Part shown: positions 7,105-15,058 of the stretch, piece by piece
How positions within the stretch are numbered: the first letter of the stretch is position 1
Layout of the letters: each line of letters opens with the position of its first letter
Assembly: GCA_023436825.1 (NCBI GenBank)
Contig: JAEZHS010000515.1
Location: forward strand, 1-16,680
Origin: Pseudomonadota bacterium
Lineage (GTDB): Bacteria > Pseudomonadota > Alphaproteobacteria > Reyranellales > Reyranellaceae
Length of the DNA: 16,680 bases
Direction: 5' to 3'
Notes under the pieces: generated by a model
Seen by the model: only the letters and a program-made list of their open reading frames with translations
Databases searched by the model: none
Told to the model about the DNA's origin: nothing
Position numbers and translations under genes: made by a program

Positions 7105-7228
7105 AAAGCCCGTCATCCCGAGCGTAGCGAAGTGAAGCCGAGGGACCTTTTCTTGATGCCCAGCAGCACATGACAAGGTCCCTTGGCTGCGCCGCCCTTC
7201 GGGCGGCTTCGCTCGGGATGACGGCTTT
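7105..7228. repeat. Large palindromic intergenic element between the binding-protein and permease genes
   Basis: Two arms face each other. The outer stem is GTCATCCCGAGC (7112-7123) with its complement GCTCGGGATGAC (7211-7222), extended by AAGCC/GGCTT. The inner stem is AGGGACCTT (7141-7149) with AAGGTCCCT (7175-7183). The right arm carries an extra hairpin GCCGCCC-TTC-GGGCGGC (7191-7207). This type of CATCCCGAGCGAAG...AGGGACC palindrome is, from general knowledge, widespread as a dispersed intergenic repeat in many bacterial genomes. It fills nearly the whole 130-base gap and ends only 6 bases before the livH start codon. In RNA it would fold into a long stem that could limit read-through from the binding protein into the permease genes or protect the upstream mRNA. 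Confidence 0.8.
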
Positions 7229-7234
7229 GCCACC

Positions 7235-8104
7235 ATGAGCACCCTCGCCCTCCTGCTGACGCAGACGGTCAACGCGCTGTCGCAATCGGCACTGCTGTTC
7301 TTTCTCGGCGTCGGCCTGACCCTGATCTTCGGGCTGATGCGCATCGTGAACTTCGCGCACGGCGCGCTCTACATGCTGGGCGCCTTCGTCGGCTACTCGA
7401 TCGGCGCCTGGTCGGGCAGCTTCTGGCTGGCCCTTCTCGGCGCGCCGCTGCTGGTCGGGCTGTTCGGCGCGGGCTTCGAGCTCACGATCCTGCGCCGGCT
7501 CTATCGCCGCGACGCCCACGCCTTCCTGATGGTGACCTTCGGCCTCGCCCTGGTGGTCGGCGAGGCGGTGCGGCTGACCTGGGGCTCCGACGCCTTGCAG
7601 GTCGCGGGGCCCCCGGCACTTTCCGGCGTGGTGTTCATGCTCGACGAGCCGTTCCCGGTCTATCGCCTCTTCCTGGTGGCCACCGGCGTCGTGGTGGCGA
7701 TCGCGATCTGGCAGTTTCTCGAGCGGGCGCGGCTGGGGTTGCTGATCCGAGCGACCTCGCAGAACGCCGACATGGCGAGCGCGCTCGGCGTCGACATCAG
7801 GGTCATACGCTGCTGCGTGTTCGGCATCGGCTGCGGGCTTGCGGCCCTGGGTGGCGTGCTGGCTGCACCGCTGGTCACCGCTTCCAACGGCATGGCCGGA
7901 ACCGTCATCATCGACGCCTTCGTGATCGTCATCATCGGCGGCATGGGCAGCTTCCTGGGCTCGCTGATCGGCGCGCTGCTGATCGGCTTCGTCCAGGTGT
8001 TCGGCAACTATTACGCGCCCGACTTCGCGCTCGCCTTCATGTACCTCGTGATGCTGGCCGTCCTCGTGGTTCGGCCGGGCGGACTTTTGGGCAAGGAAGC
8101 ATGA
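7235..8104 (+). CDS. livH: Liv-type ABC transporter permease (LivH family)
   Basis: A 289-residue inner-membrane permease with about eight hydrophobic segments, normal for LivH. Diagnostic stretches are LTLIFGLMRIVNFAHGALYM near the start, RARLGLLIRATSQN and ASALGVDI in the cytoplasmic loop that contacts the ATPases, and a C-terminal VVRPGGLLGKEA. With the LivM-type partner it forms the translocation path for the ligand of the upstream binding protein. The ATG at 7235 has no good Shine-Dalgarno sequence, since the bases ahead of it are the end of the palindromic element; translation may therefore be weak or structure-dependent. Its stop overlaps the next start in ATGA. The livH symbol reflects family and gene order, not proven substrate. 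Confidence 0.92.
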   Translation: MSTLALLLTQTVNALSQSALLFFLGVGLTLIFGLMRIVNFAHGALYMLGAFVGYSIGAWSGSFWLALLGAPLLVGLFGAGFELTILRRLYRRDAHAFLMVTFGLALVVGEAVRLTWGSDALQVAGPPALSGVVFMLDEPFPVYRLFLVATGVVVAIAIWQFLERARLGLLIRATSQNADMASALGVDIRVIRCCVFGIGCGLAALGGVLAAPLVTASNGMAGTVIIDAFVIVIIGGMGSFLGSLIGALLIGFVQVFGNYYAPDFALAFMYLVMLAVLVVRPGGLLGKEA

Positions 8105-9063
8105 GGCCGCTCGCGACAAGCATGGCCGGCCTCGTCGTCCTGGCGGTGCTGGTGCTGGCGCCGCTCGGCCTGCCGCCGTTCGCCATGACGCTGCTGACCG
8201 AGGCGGTGATCCTCGGCCTGTTCGCGATGAGCCTCGACCTCATGTTCGGCTACACGCGGCTGGTCTCGTTCGGCCATGCCGCAGCCTACGGGCTCGGCGC
8301 CTATGCCTGCGGCTGGATGCTGCTGAACACCGGCATGCCGCTGCTGTTCACGGTGTTCGCGGCGGCGCTGCTGACCGGCGTGGTGGGGATCGGCGTCGGC
8401 TGGATGTGCACGCTCGCGACCGGCGTCTCCTTCTCCATGCTGACGCTTGCCTTCGCCCAGCTGCTCTATGCCGTCTCCTTCAAATGGACCTCGGTGACCG
8501 GCGGCTCGGACGGGCTGGCCGGCATCCCGCGCACCGTCGGACCGTTCGGCTTCGCGGCACTCTCGACCAAGGCGGGCTTCTACTACCTGGCGCTCGCCTG
8601 CCTGGTCGGCGGGTTCCTGGCCTGCCGCGCCCTGGTCCGCTCGCCATTCGGCGCCGTGTTGCGCGGCATTCGCGAGAACGAGGCCAAGACCACGGCGCTG
8701 GGCTACAACACCCGTCTCTACAAGATCGCCGTGGTGGCGGTGGCCTACGGGCTGGGCGGGCTCGCCGGCGCGCTCTATGCGCCGTTTGCGGGCTTCGCCA
8801 ACACCGAGCTGCTGTTCTGGCTGCTGTCGGGCCAGGTGCTGATCATGGTGATCGTGGGCGGTTCCGGCACGCTGATCGGCCCGGTGCTGGGCGCGGCCTT
8901 CTTCATGCTGATGGAGCATCAGCTCAGCGCCTGGACGGAGGCCTGGGCGCTGTACTTCGGCCTCATATTCATCGCCTTCGTGCTGTTCGCGCCCCAGGGC
9001 ATCTGGGGAATTGCCACGGGATTGGCCACCGGGCGCTTCCGCGCCGCCGGCGAGAGGCATTGA
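8101..9063 (+). CDS. livM: Liv-type ABC transporter permease (LivM family)
   Basis: A 320-residue inner-membrane permease, second half of the heterodimeric channel. Family features include the early MSLDLMFGYTRLVSFGHAA region, the loop SPFGAVLRGIRENEAKTTALGYN that docks on the ATPases, and a C-terminus with LFAPQGIWG. About eight to ten hydrophobic segments are present. Translation is coupled to livH by a 4-base ATGA overlap, and the following ATPase gene begins 2 bases after the stop. Length is normal for the family, which lacks here the extra N-terminal helices of the longest E. coli-type LivM proteins. Substrate is not evident from the sequence. Confidence 0.92.
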   Translation: MRPLATSMAGLVVLAVLVLAPLGLPPFAMTLLTEAVILGLFAMSLDLMFGYTRLVSFGHAAAYGLGAYACGWMLLNTGMPLLFTVFAAALLTGVVGIGVGWMCTLATGVSFSMLTLAFAQLLYAVSFKWTSVTGGSDGLAGIPRTVGPFGFAALSTKAGFYYLALACLVGGFLACRALVRSPFGAVLRGIRENEAKTTALGYNTRLYKIAVVAVAYGLGGLAGALYAPFAGFANTELLFWLLSGQVLIMVIVGGSGTLIGPVLGAAFFMLMEHQLSAWTEAWALYFGLIFIAFVLFAPQGIWGIATGLATGRFRAAGERH

Positions 9064-9065
9064 GC

Positions 9066-9815
9066 GTGGCGTTGCTCGAGCTCGACGGCGTGTCGCGGCG
9101 CTACGGCGCCCTGGTGGCACTCGACCAGGTCGCCATGAAGGTCGAGGAAGGCGAGGTCCGCGCCGTCATCGGCCCCAACGGCGCCGGCAAGACGACGCTG
9201 TTCAACGTCATCACCGGCACGGTGAAGCCGACCGCGGGCACGATCCGCTTCGCGGGACACGCGATTGCGGGCCTGCCCAGCCACCAGATCTGCCGGCTGG
9301 GCGTCTCGCGCACCTTCCAGATCACCGCCCTCTTCCCCGAGATGTCGGCGCGCGACAATGCACGGCTTGCCGCCCAGGCGCGGCATCCGAGACGCTGGCT
9401 GCCGTTCGGCGGCGCGCGGATCTTCGCCGAAGCCGAGGCGCTGGCAGATGCCGCCCTGAAGCAGCTCGGCCTCGGCGCCATCGCCGACCGGCCGGCTGGG
9501 CTTCTGTCGCACGGCGACCAGCGCCTGCTGGAGGTCGCCATGGCGATGGCGCAGCAGCCGCGCGTGCTGCTGCTCGACGAGCCGACGCAGGGCCTCTCGG
9601 TCGAGGAGACGGCGGCCGCGGTCGACACGCTGGCGCGCTTTCTGAAGGACTCGCGCATGACCGTGCTGCTGGTCGAGCACGACATGGAGGTGGTGTTCCG
9701 TCTCGCCGACCGCATCACGGTGCTGCATCGCGGCGGCGTGATCGCCGACGGGTCGCCCGACCAGGTCAAGGCCGACGCGCGGGTGCAGGACGCTTACCTC
9801 GGAGGCCTCGAGTGA
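9066..9815 (+). CDS. livG: Liv-type ABC transporter ATPase (LivG family)
   Basis: A 249-residue cytoplasmic ATPase. Walker A is GPNGAGKT (36-43), the signature region is LSHGDQR (147-153, the usual LivG variant of LSGGQ), Walker B is VLLLDEP (167-173, Asp171/Glu172), and the H-loop His is at 205 in LVEHD. It powers the LivH/LivM channel together with the next gene. Start: the frame is open far upstream inside livM, but GAGAGG (9052-9057) sits 8 bases before the GTG at 9066, which gives a normal N-terminus. A TTG at 9060 overlapping the livM stop is the alternative and would add two residues. Confidence 0.93.
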   Translation: MALLELDGVSRRYGALVALDQVAMKVEEGEVRAVIGPNGAGKTTLFNVITGTVKPTAGTIRFAGHAIAGLPSHQICRLGVSRTFQITALFPEMSARDNARLAAQARHPRRWLPFGGARIFAEAEALADAALKQLGLGAIADRPAGLLSHGDQRLLEVAMAMAQQPRVLLLDEPTQGLSVEETAAAVDTLARFLKDSRMTVLLVEHDMEVVFRLADRITVLHRGGVIADGSPDQVKADARVQDAYLGGLE

Positions 9816-9828
9816 TGCGGGGGAAGTG

Positions 9829-10536
<708 letters not shown>

Positions 10537-10539
10537 CAA

Positions 10540-10568
10540 TTTCCAGAGCCGGGAACCGAGGCTACAAT
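10540..10568 (+). promoter_or_regulatory. Possible promoter before the DUF4142 gene
   Basis: TACAAT at 10563-10568 is a good -10 hexamer in an otherwise GC-rich gap. At 17 bases upstream, TTTCCA (10540-10545) is a weak -35. A better TTGACG (10525-10530) is too far away at 32 bases. If real, the downstream gene is transcribed apart from the liv operon. Confidence 0.25.
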
Positions 10569-10609
10569 TGTGCGTTGAGTAGCACGCTCAGCCCACGACA
10601 GGTGTCACC

Positions 10610-11131
10610 GTGACCCACTCCCGCCGCTCCCTTCTCGCCGCCACAGTGGCCACCACATCGCTGCTGGTGTCGATCGTGCCGCTCTCCGCGCAGGACGCCC
10701 TGCCCGATGCGCGTTTCGTCGGTTTCTCGCAGGCCGTCAACGATTTCGAGATCGCCTCGGGCAACCTCGCGATGCAGCGCTCGGCCAACGAGAACATCCG
10801 CGGCTATGCCAGCCGGGCGATCGCCGAAGCGACCGAGAACGCGCAGGCGCTCTCCAAGTCGCGGACGGAGGCCGGCGTTTCCTATGCGCCCGACGGCCGC
10901 ATGGGGCCCATGACACAGAACCTGCTGGCTCAGCTCAATGCGCTGCAGGGGCCGGCCTTCGACAGCGCCTTCGCCCAGGCCCAGCTCTCCGTTATGACGG
11001 AGGCCGAGGCTCAGTACGGCGCGTACTCCCAGAACGGCCGCAGCGGGCCGTTGCGGCGCTACGCCCAGATCGTGCTGCCCAAGGCGAAGGTGCAGCTCGA
11101 ATACGCCCGCCGCAACGCCGGCGGGCGCTGA
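10610..11131 (+). CDS. Exported DUF4142-like protein
   Basis: A 173-residue secreted protein. The signal peptide spans residues 1-27 with SRRSLLA, a twin-arginine-like start, and a probable cleavage at LSA|QD. The mature part is all-helical and matches the pattern of DUF4142 (ferritin-like four-helix, often called predicted outer membrane protein): a segment near FVGFSQAVNDFEIASGNLA, then SANENIRGYASRAI, and a second pair of helices with AQLSVMTEAEAQYGAY. DUF4142 proteins commonly have an Asp-His pair at the end of the second helix; here it is EATEN, with no His. Molecular function is not known for the family. It starts at GTG with AGGTG 5 bases upstream and ends 16 bases from the convergent binding-protein gene. 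It may be an independent unit, not part of the transport operon. Confidence 0.78.
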   Translation: MTHSRRSLLAATVATTSLLVSIVPLSAQDALPDARFVGFSQAVNDFEIASGNLAMQRSANENIRGYASRAIAEATENAQALSKSRTEAGVSYAPDGRMGPMTQNLLAQLNALQGPAFDSAFAQAQLSVMTEAEAQYGAYSQNGRSGPLRRYAQIVLPKAKVQLEYARRNAGGR

Positions 11132-11145
11132 ACTTGGTGCCGGCG
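11116..11145. terminator. Possible stem-loop between convergent genes
   Basis: CGCCGGC (11116-11122) and GCCGGCG (11139-11145) could form a 7-bp stem with a 16-base loop that contains the stop codon of the DUF4142 gene. It lies at the junction of two convergent genes only 16 bp apart. There is no T tract, and such GC palindromes arise by chance in GC-rich DNA. Confidence 0.22.
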
Positions 11146-11147
11146 GG

Positions 11148-12119
11148 TCACTCCATCTTGGCGCCGCTCGCTTTGACCACCGGTCCCCACTTCTCGCGCT
11201 CCTGACGGATGAAGTCGGCGAACTCGGCCGGTGTCATCGGCCGGATCACCGCGCCCTGCGCCAGCATCGGTTCGGCCGCTTCCTGGGTGCCGAGCACCGC
11301 AACGGCAGCCGCATGGACGCGGTCGAGGATCGGCCTGGGAACACCGGCGGGTGCCGTGAGCCCGTACCAATTGTCAGACAGCACCGTGGGCAGGCCGACC
11401 TCGGCCGTGGTCGGCACATCGGGCAGCAGCGCCGATCGGGTCTTGCTGGTCGCCGCCAACGGCTTGATGGCGCCGGAACGGATGTGCGGCAGCAGCACCG
11501 ACACATCGAGCACGACCAGCTGGACCTGGCCCGCCAACAAATCCTGGATCGCCGGCGCGGCGCCGCGATAGGGCACGTGCACGACGTCGATGCCGGCGGC
11601 GCTGCGGAACAGCTCGGCCGCCAGGTGGCTGATGCCGCCGGGCCCGGACGAGCCGTAGTTCACCTTGCCAGGATTGGCCTTGGCATAAGCGACCAGCTCC
11701 GGCACCGAGCTCACCGGCAGGCGCGACGACACGGCGACGATCATCTGCACCAGCGCGATCGGCGTCAGCGGGACCAGATCCTTGTCCTCGAACGGCATGT
11801 TGGGGACCATGAACGGCGCGATGGCCGTCGGGCCGGTGGCGTTCATGCCGATCGTGTAGCCGTCGGGGGTTGCCTTGGCCGTGGCGGCGACGCCGACCAG
11901 GCCGCCCATGCCGCCCTTGTTCTCGACCACGATCTGCTGGCCGAGCTCGGCCGACATGCCGCGCGCCAGGATACGGCCGAACATGTCGGAGGGGCCGCCC
12001 GCGGCGAACGGGACGTACATCGTGACCGGCCGGTTCGGCCACGCCTGGGCCCGAGCACCGGTCGACGCCGTGAATGCCGCGGCGCCAGTGGCCTTGAGAA
12101 TCGTCCTGCGCTTCATCAT
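11148..12119 (-). CDS. Bug/TctC-family tricarboxylate-transport-type binding protein
   Basis: A 323-residue periplasmic solute-binding protein of the Bug (TctC) family. The signal peptide begins KRRTILK (3-9), a twin-arginine type, and is cleaved after ARA (22-24). Family hallmarks in the mature protein are PNRPVTMYVPFAAGGPSD at its start, VVENKGGMGG, TPDGYTIG, NYGSSGPGG and HVPYRGAAPAIQDLLAGQV. Bug proteins bind carboxylates (citrate, glutarate, aromatic acids) and either feed TctAB transporters or act as sensors. No TctA or TctB gene is in the window, so this is an orphan, as is common in lineages with many copies. It starts 12 bases after the end of the flavin monooxygenase gene, so the two are probably co-transcribed. 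GGGAGGGAGG precedes the two adjacent ATG codons. Confidence 0.92.
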   Translation of the reverse strand: MMKRRTILKATGAAAFTASTGARAQAWPNRPVTMYVPFAAGGPSDMFGRILARGMSAELGQQIVVENKGGMGGLVGVAATAKATPDGYTIGMNATGPTAIAPFMVPNMPFEDKDLVPLTPIALVQMIVAVSSRLPVSSVPELVAYAKANPGKVNYGSSGPGGISHLAAELFRSAAGIDVVHVPYRGAAPAIQDLLAGQVQLVVLDVSVLLPHIRSGAIKPLAATSKTRSALLPDVPTTAEVGLPTVLSDNWYGLTAPAGVPRPILDRVHAAAVAVLGTQEAAEPMLAQGAVIRPMTPAEFADFIRQEREKWGPVVKASGAKME

Positions 12120-12131
12120 TCCTCCCTCCCT

Positions 12132-13262
12132 CTATTTGCGAAGTCCCGCCTGGCGCAGCAGGGGCATCACCGCGCTGTCGAAATATTTGAGCTCCTCGTT
12201 GTAGTCGAGGAAGCCGAACACCACGCCGTCGATGCCGGCCGCCGAGACTTCCACGAGCTGGGCGGTCACCTGCTCGGGCGTGCCGATGATCGGGTTGGTG
12301 CCCCAGCCGGCGACGACGCGCTCGCGATACTTGTCGATGCGCTCGTTGAACGACTGGCTCTCGATGCCCAGCACCTTCATAAGGTTGTCCGCGGCCACCC
12401 GGTCGCCGTGCTCGATGATGCTGCGATAGACCTGACGCGCCTCGGCCTCGGTCTCGCGGCAGACGACAAGAGCCGAGGTGCAGACACCGATGTTGCGCCG
12501 ATAATCCGTGCGGGCCTGCTCACGGACCCGCGCCGCCACGGCTCTGACCGCTTCGACGCCGTCGAACCCGACAAAGCTGAAGTCGACCTCGCGGGCGGAG
12601 AAGTCCCTGGCCGCCGGTGAATGGCCGGCGTTGATCAGGACCGGATAGGGCTTCTGGATCGGCTTAGGATGGGCCTGTGCCTGCTTGATGTGGAAATCCG
12701 CCGTCTCGAAATCGAACGGCGCCTCCTCGGTCCACAGGCGCTTGACGACGGTGAGCCACTCGGCGCCGTAACGGTATCGATCGTCGTGCGCCCGCTGCGT
12801 GCCCTGGAACATCTCCATCTCCGGCGTGAACCAGCCCATCACGAGATTGAGGGCAAAGCGGCCGTTGGAGATATGGTCGATGGTCGTCGCCTGCTTTGCC
12901 GCAACGATGGGATGCACGGTCGGCACGTGCGAGGTCGCGGCAACCATGATGTTCCTGGTCGCCTGCGCCAGCCCCGCCGCCCAGGTGTAGGTCTCGAACG
13001 ATTCGCCGTTGAAGTCGGTCGTACCGCCGAAGCCGCGCCAGCGCGCCACCGGCAGGGCCAGCTCGAACCCCATGGCATCGGCGCGTCTCACGATCTCGGT
13101 CGTATGCTCCCAGGTCACCTTGTAGGTGGTGGGCGCATGGCTGATGTTGAGCCCGTAGCTGCAGTTGATGCCGAACACGCCGAGCTTCAGCTTCTGGTCG
13201 TTGTACAGCGGCACGTGCGCGCGCCGGAACTCCTCCAATGCAATCGCCTCGGCCCTGGTCAT
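12132..13262 (-). CDS. LLM-class flavin-dependent monooxygenase (luciferase-like)
   Basis: A 376-residue TIM-barrel enzyme of the bacterial luciferase family, which uses reduced FMN and O2. Recognisable segments are KLGVFGINCS (26-34), ARWRGFGGTTDF (73-84), AAGLAQAT (95-102), TIDHISNGRFALNLVMGW (127-144) and INAGHSPAARDFSAREVD. The overall pattern, including GFGG, IS-GRF and GW-PE, resembles the RutA and alkane/sulfone monooxygenase branch, but I cannot assign the substrate. The frame is open far upstream into the antisense of the MFS gene, but the domain begins just after the ATG at 13262, and that upstream part is antisense coding shadow. No strong ribosome site is seen. It heads a two-gene unit with the Bug binding protein. 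A separate flavin reductase would be needed and is not in the window. Confidence 0.9.
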   Translation of the reverse strand: MTRAEAIALEEFRRAHVPLYNDQKLKLGVFGINCSYGLNISHAPTTYKVTWEHTTEIVRRADAMGFELALPVARWRGFGGTTDFNGESFETYTWAAGLAQATRNIMVAATSHVPTVHPIVAAKQATTIDHISNGRFALNLVMGWFTPEMEMFQGTQRAHDDRYRYGAEWLTVVKRLWTEEAPFDFETADFHIKQAQAHPKPIQKPYPVLINAGHSPAARDFSAREVDFSFVGFDGVEAVRAVAARVREQARTDYRRNIGVCTSALVVCRETEAEARQVYRSIIEHGDRVAADNLMKVLGIESQSFNERIDKYRERVVAGWGTNPIIGTPEQVTAQLVEVSAAGIDGVVFGFLDYNEELKYFDSAVMPLLRQAGLRK

Positions 13263-13403
13263 GCCGCCATCTTTGAACCAAGCGGGTTCGGGTGCATAGG
13301 GCGCAGCGTCCGTCGGGCGAAACGGTGACGCTGCCCCCGATTGCCGTGCCTCGATCCTGCCGATAGTCACAACAGCAATGAATTCGACAGGGAACGCCCG
13401 TTG

Positions 13404-14675
13404 ATGTCGCCGGCGCTGCGGCGACAGGCCGTGACGATCGTGGCGACGCTCGCGACGGCCTATGTCGCCAGTCATTTCTTCCGGGCGGCCAACGTCACCA
13501 TCGGCCTCGACCTGATGCGCGACCTGCAGATCGGGCCGCAGGCCTTGGGCGCGCTGACCGGCGCCTTCTTCTTCGGCTTCTCGGCCATGCAGATCCCCTG
13601 TGGCTTCTTCTTCGACCGCTACGGCCCGCGACGAACGGTCTCCGGCATGCTGCTGCTGGCCGTGGCGGGGGCGGCGCTGTTCACCCTGGCGCCGAGCTGG
13701 CCGGTGCTGCTGACCGGCCGGGCGCTGATGGGCGCGGGCTTCGGAGTCATGCTGATCGGCAGCATGGTGGTGATCTCGCGCTGGTTTCCGCCGGACCGCT
13801 TCTCCACCTTGTCGGGGTTCGTGCTGTCGATCGGCCTTTTGGGCAACCTGCTGGCCACCACGCCGCTCGCCTGGGGCACCGAGCTGATCGGGTGGCGTGG
13901 CGTGTTCGGCCTCATGGTCGGCTTCACCGCAATCGCCGCTCTCGCCGTCTGGCTGATAGTGCGCGATGCGCCGCCCGGCCATCCCTTCCTCGAGCGCAGG
14001 ACCGAATCGGCCGCCGAGATGATGCGCGGTCTGGGCGAGGTGCTGCGCAATCCACAGCTCAAGTTCATCCTCGCGCTCAACTTCTGCAACTACGCCTGCA
14101 CCTTCGCCGTACAGGGATTGTGGGGCGGACCGTTCCTGCGCGAGGTCCATGGCCTCTCACGCATCGAATCCGGCAACGTGCTGCTGGGCGCAGTCATCGC
14201 CTATCAAATCGGCATGCTGATGTTCGGCCCGTCGGATCGCGTGTTCGACACCCGCAAGTGGATCGCCATCGCCGGCACGATGACGATCGCGACGATCCTC
14301 GGGACCCTGGCCGTCTGGGGGCAGGCGCCGCTCTGGCTCGCCATTGCTGCCATCGTCGGCATCGGCTTCCTCAGCGCCTCCAGCACCATGGTGATGACGC
14401 ACGGCCGCGGCATCTTCCCCGACCGGCTGATCGGCCGCGGCATGGCGACCATGAACACCAGCGTCATGCTGGGCGTGGCCTGCATGCAGACCCTGTCCGG
14501 GCTGATCCTGGGAGCGTTCACCCCGTTGCCTGATGGCGCGCGGTCGGAGGAAGCCTATCGCACGTTGTTCGGTTTCATGTGCGCCGTGCTCATCGTGGCC
14601 GTGACGGTCTACAGCCGCTCGGCGGACATTCGGCCGAGCGAGGAGCTGCGCGCTCGCCGAGCGATAGGGCGGTGA
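13404..14675 (+). CDS. MFS transporter
   Basis: A 423-residue inner-membrane major facilitator with 12 hydrophobic segments. The loop 2-3 signature reads FFDRYGPRRT (69-78), and the region after helix 4 has GAGFGVMLIGSM and SRWFPPDRFSTLSGF, typical of the anion/organic-acid MFS branch. The C-terminal half carries a second set of helices starting near LKFILALNF. The open frame begins at 13341, but the protein begins naturally at ATG 13404, with AGGGA about 10 bases upstream. A TTG one codon earlier is also possible. It is divergent from the monooxygenase gene with 141 bases between starts, so the two may share a control region and a substrate (inference). No clear promoter hexamers stand out in the gap. 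Confidence 0.88.
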   Translation: MSPALRRQAVTIVATLATAYVASHFFRAANVTIGLDLMRDLQIGPQALGALTGAFFFGFSAMQIPCGFFFDRYGPRRTVSGMLLLAVAGAALFTLAPSWPVLLTGRALMGAGFGVMLIGSMVVISRWFPPDRFSTLSGFVLSIGLLGNLLATTPLAWGTELIGWRGVFGLMVGFTAIAALAVWLIVRDAPPGHPFLERRTESAAEMMRGLGEVLRNPQLKFILALNFCNYACTFAVQGLWGGPFLREVHGLSRIESGNVLLGAVIAYQIGMLMFGPSDRVFDTRKWIAIAGTMTIATILGTLAVWGQAPLWLAIAAIVGIGFLSASSTMVMTHGRGIFPDRLIGRGMATMNTSVMLGVACMQTLSGLILGAFTPLPDGARSEEAYRTLFGFMCAVLIVAVTVYSRSADIRPSEELRARRAIGR

Positions 14676-14770
14676 GTGCTGTTCAGCACCCTGTAATCAT
14701 CAAGGCGTGGCCATCGAAGGATTCTGTTTTGCCACCCCGGCCGGCGCGGCGGTCTGACAGGATCGACGGC

Positions 14771-15040
14771 ATGGCCTTGACGACGGAGGAGCGGACGGCA
14801 CTGGAAGCGGCCGGCACGGCGAATGTGCGCGACAAGCTGCACTACGCGGGACCGGGCCGCGGTGCCGCCGTGCCTGGGTTCTCGCGCGATCTCACGCGCG
14901 GCGACGTCGAGGACTGGCTGGCCGACAAGGAGCGCGAGGAGAAGAGCGAGTTGCGCCGGCGCGCCAACCTCGGCGTCGCGATCTCGCTGCTCTCACTGGC
15001 GATCGGCCTCGCCGGATTGGCGCTGGCACTGCTGAAATAA
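14771..15040 (+). CDS. Small membrane-anchored protein of unknown function
   Basis: An 89-residue protein with a hydrophilic N-terminal part (residues 1-65) and a single C-terminal hydrophobic helix (about 68-88, ISLLSLAIGLAGLALALL). The soluble part contains DKLHYAGPGRG, a segment DLTRGDVEDWLADKE and a charged helix EREEKSELRRRA just before the membrane segment. It is likely a tail-anchored inner-membrane protein facing the cytoplasm. AGGA lies 8 bases upstream of ATG 14771; the frame is open upstream to 14579 but that part is Arg-rich and overlaps the MFS gene. I do not recognise a family. It follows the MFS gene by 95 bases on the same strand, with a small inverted repeat GTGCT-GTTC-AGCAC at 14676-14689 in between, and ends 18 bases from the convergent GMC gene. 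Confidence 0.7.
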   Translation: MALTTEERTALEAAGTANVRDKLHYAGPGRGAAVPGFSRDLTRGDVEDWLADKEREEKSELRRRANLGVAISLLSLAIGLAGLALALLK

Positions 15041-15058
15041 CCGCCCACCGTCGGCGAG

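Noticed and set aside
8406..9065. N-terminal extension of the LivG frame inside livM
   Set aside because: It is Arg/Gly-rich shadow of livM; the ATPase domain begins right after GTG 9066, which has its own ribosome site.
7001..9120. Long minus-strand open frames opposite livH and livM
   Set aside because: Their translations are Gln/His/Glu/Arg-rich, as expected from the reverse complement of hydrophobic high-GC membrane genes.
11313..12620. Open frame of 435 codons on the plus strand
   Set aside because: It is antisense to the Bug protein and monooxygenase genes, both of which have clear motifs and normal lengths.
13263..14150. N-terminal extension of the monooxygenase frame by about 296 codons
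   Set aside because: This part is antisense to the MFS gene and shows no domain; the luciferase-like domain starts just after ATG 13262.
14676..14689. Inverted repeat GTGCT-GTTC-AGCAC after the second MFS gene as a terminator
   Set aside because: The stem is only 5 bp and no T tract follows, so it is too weak to call.
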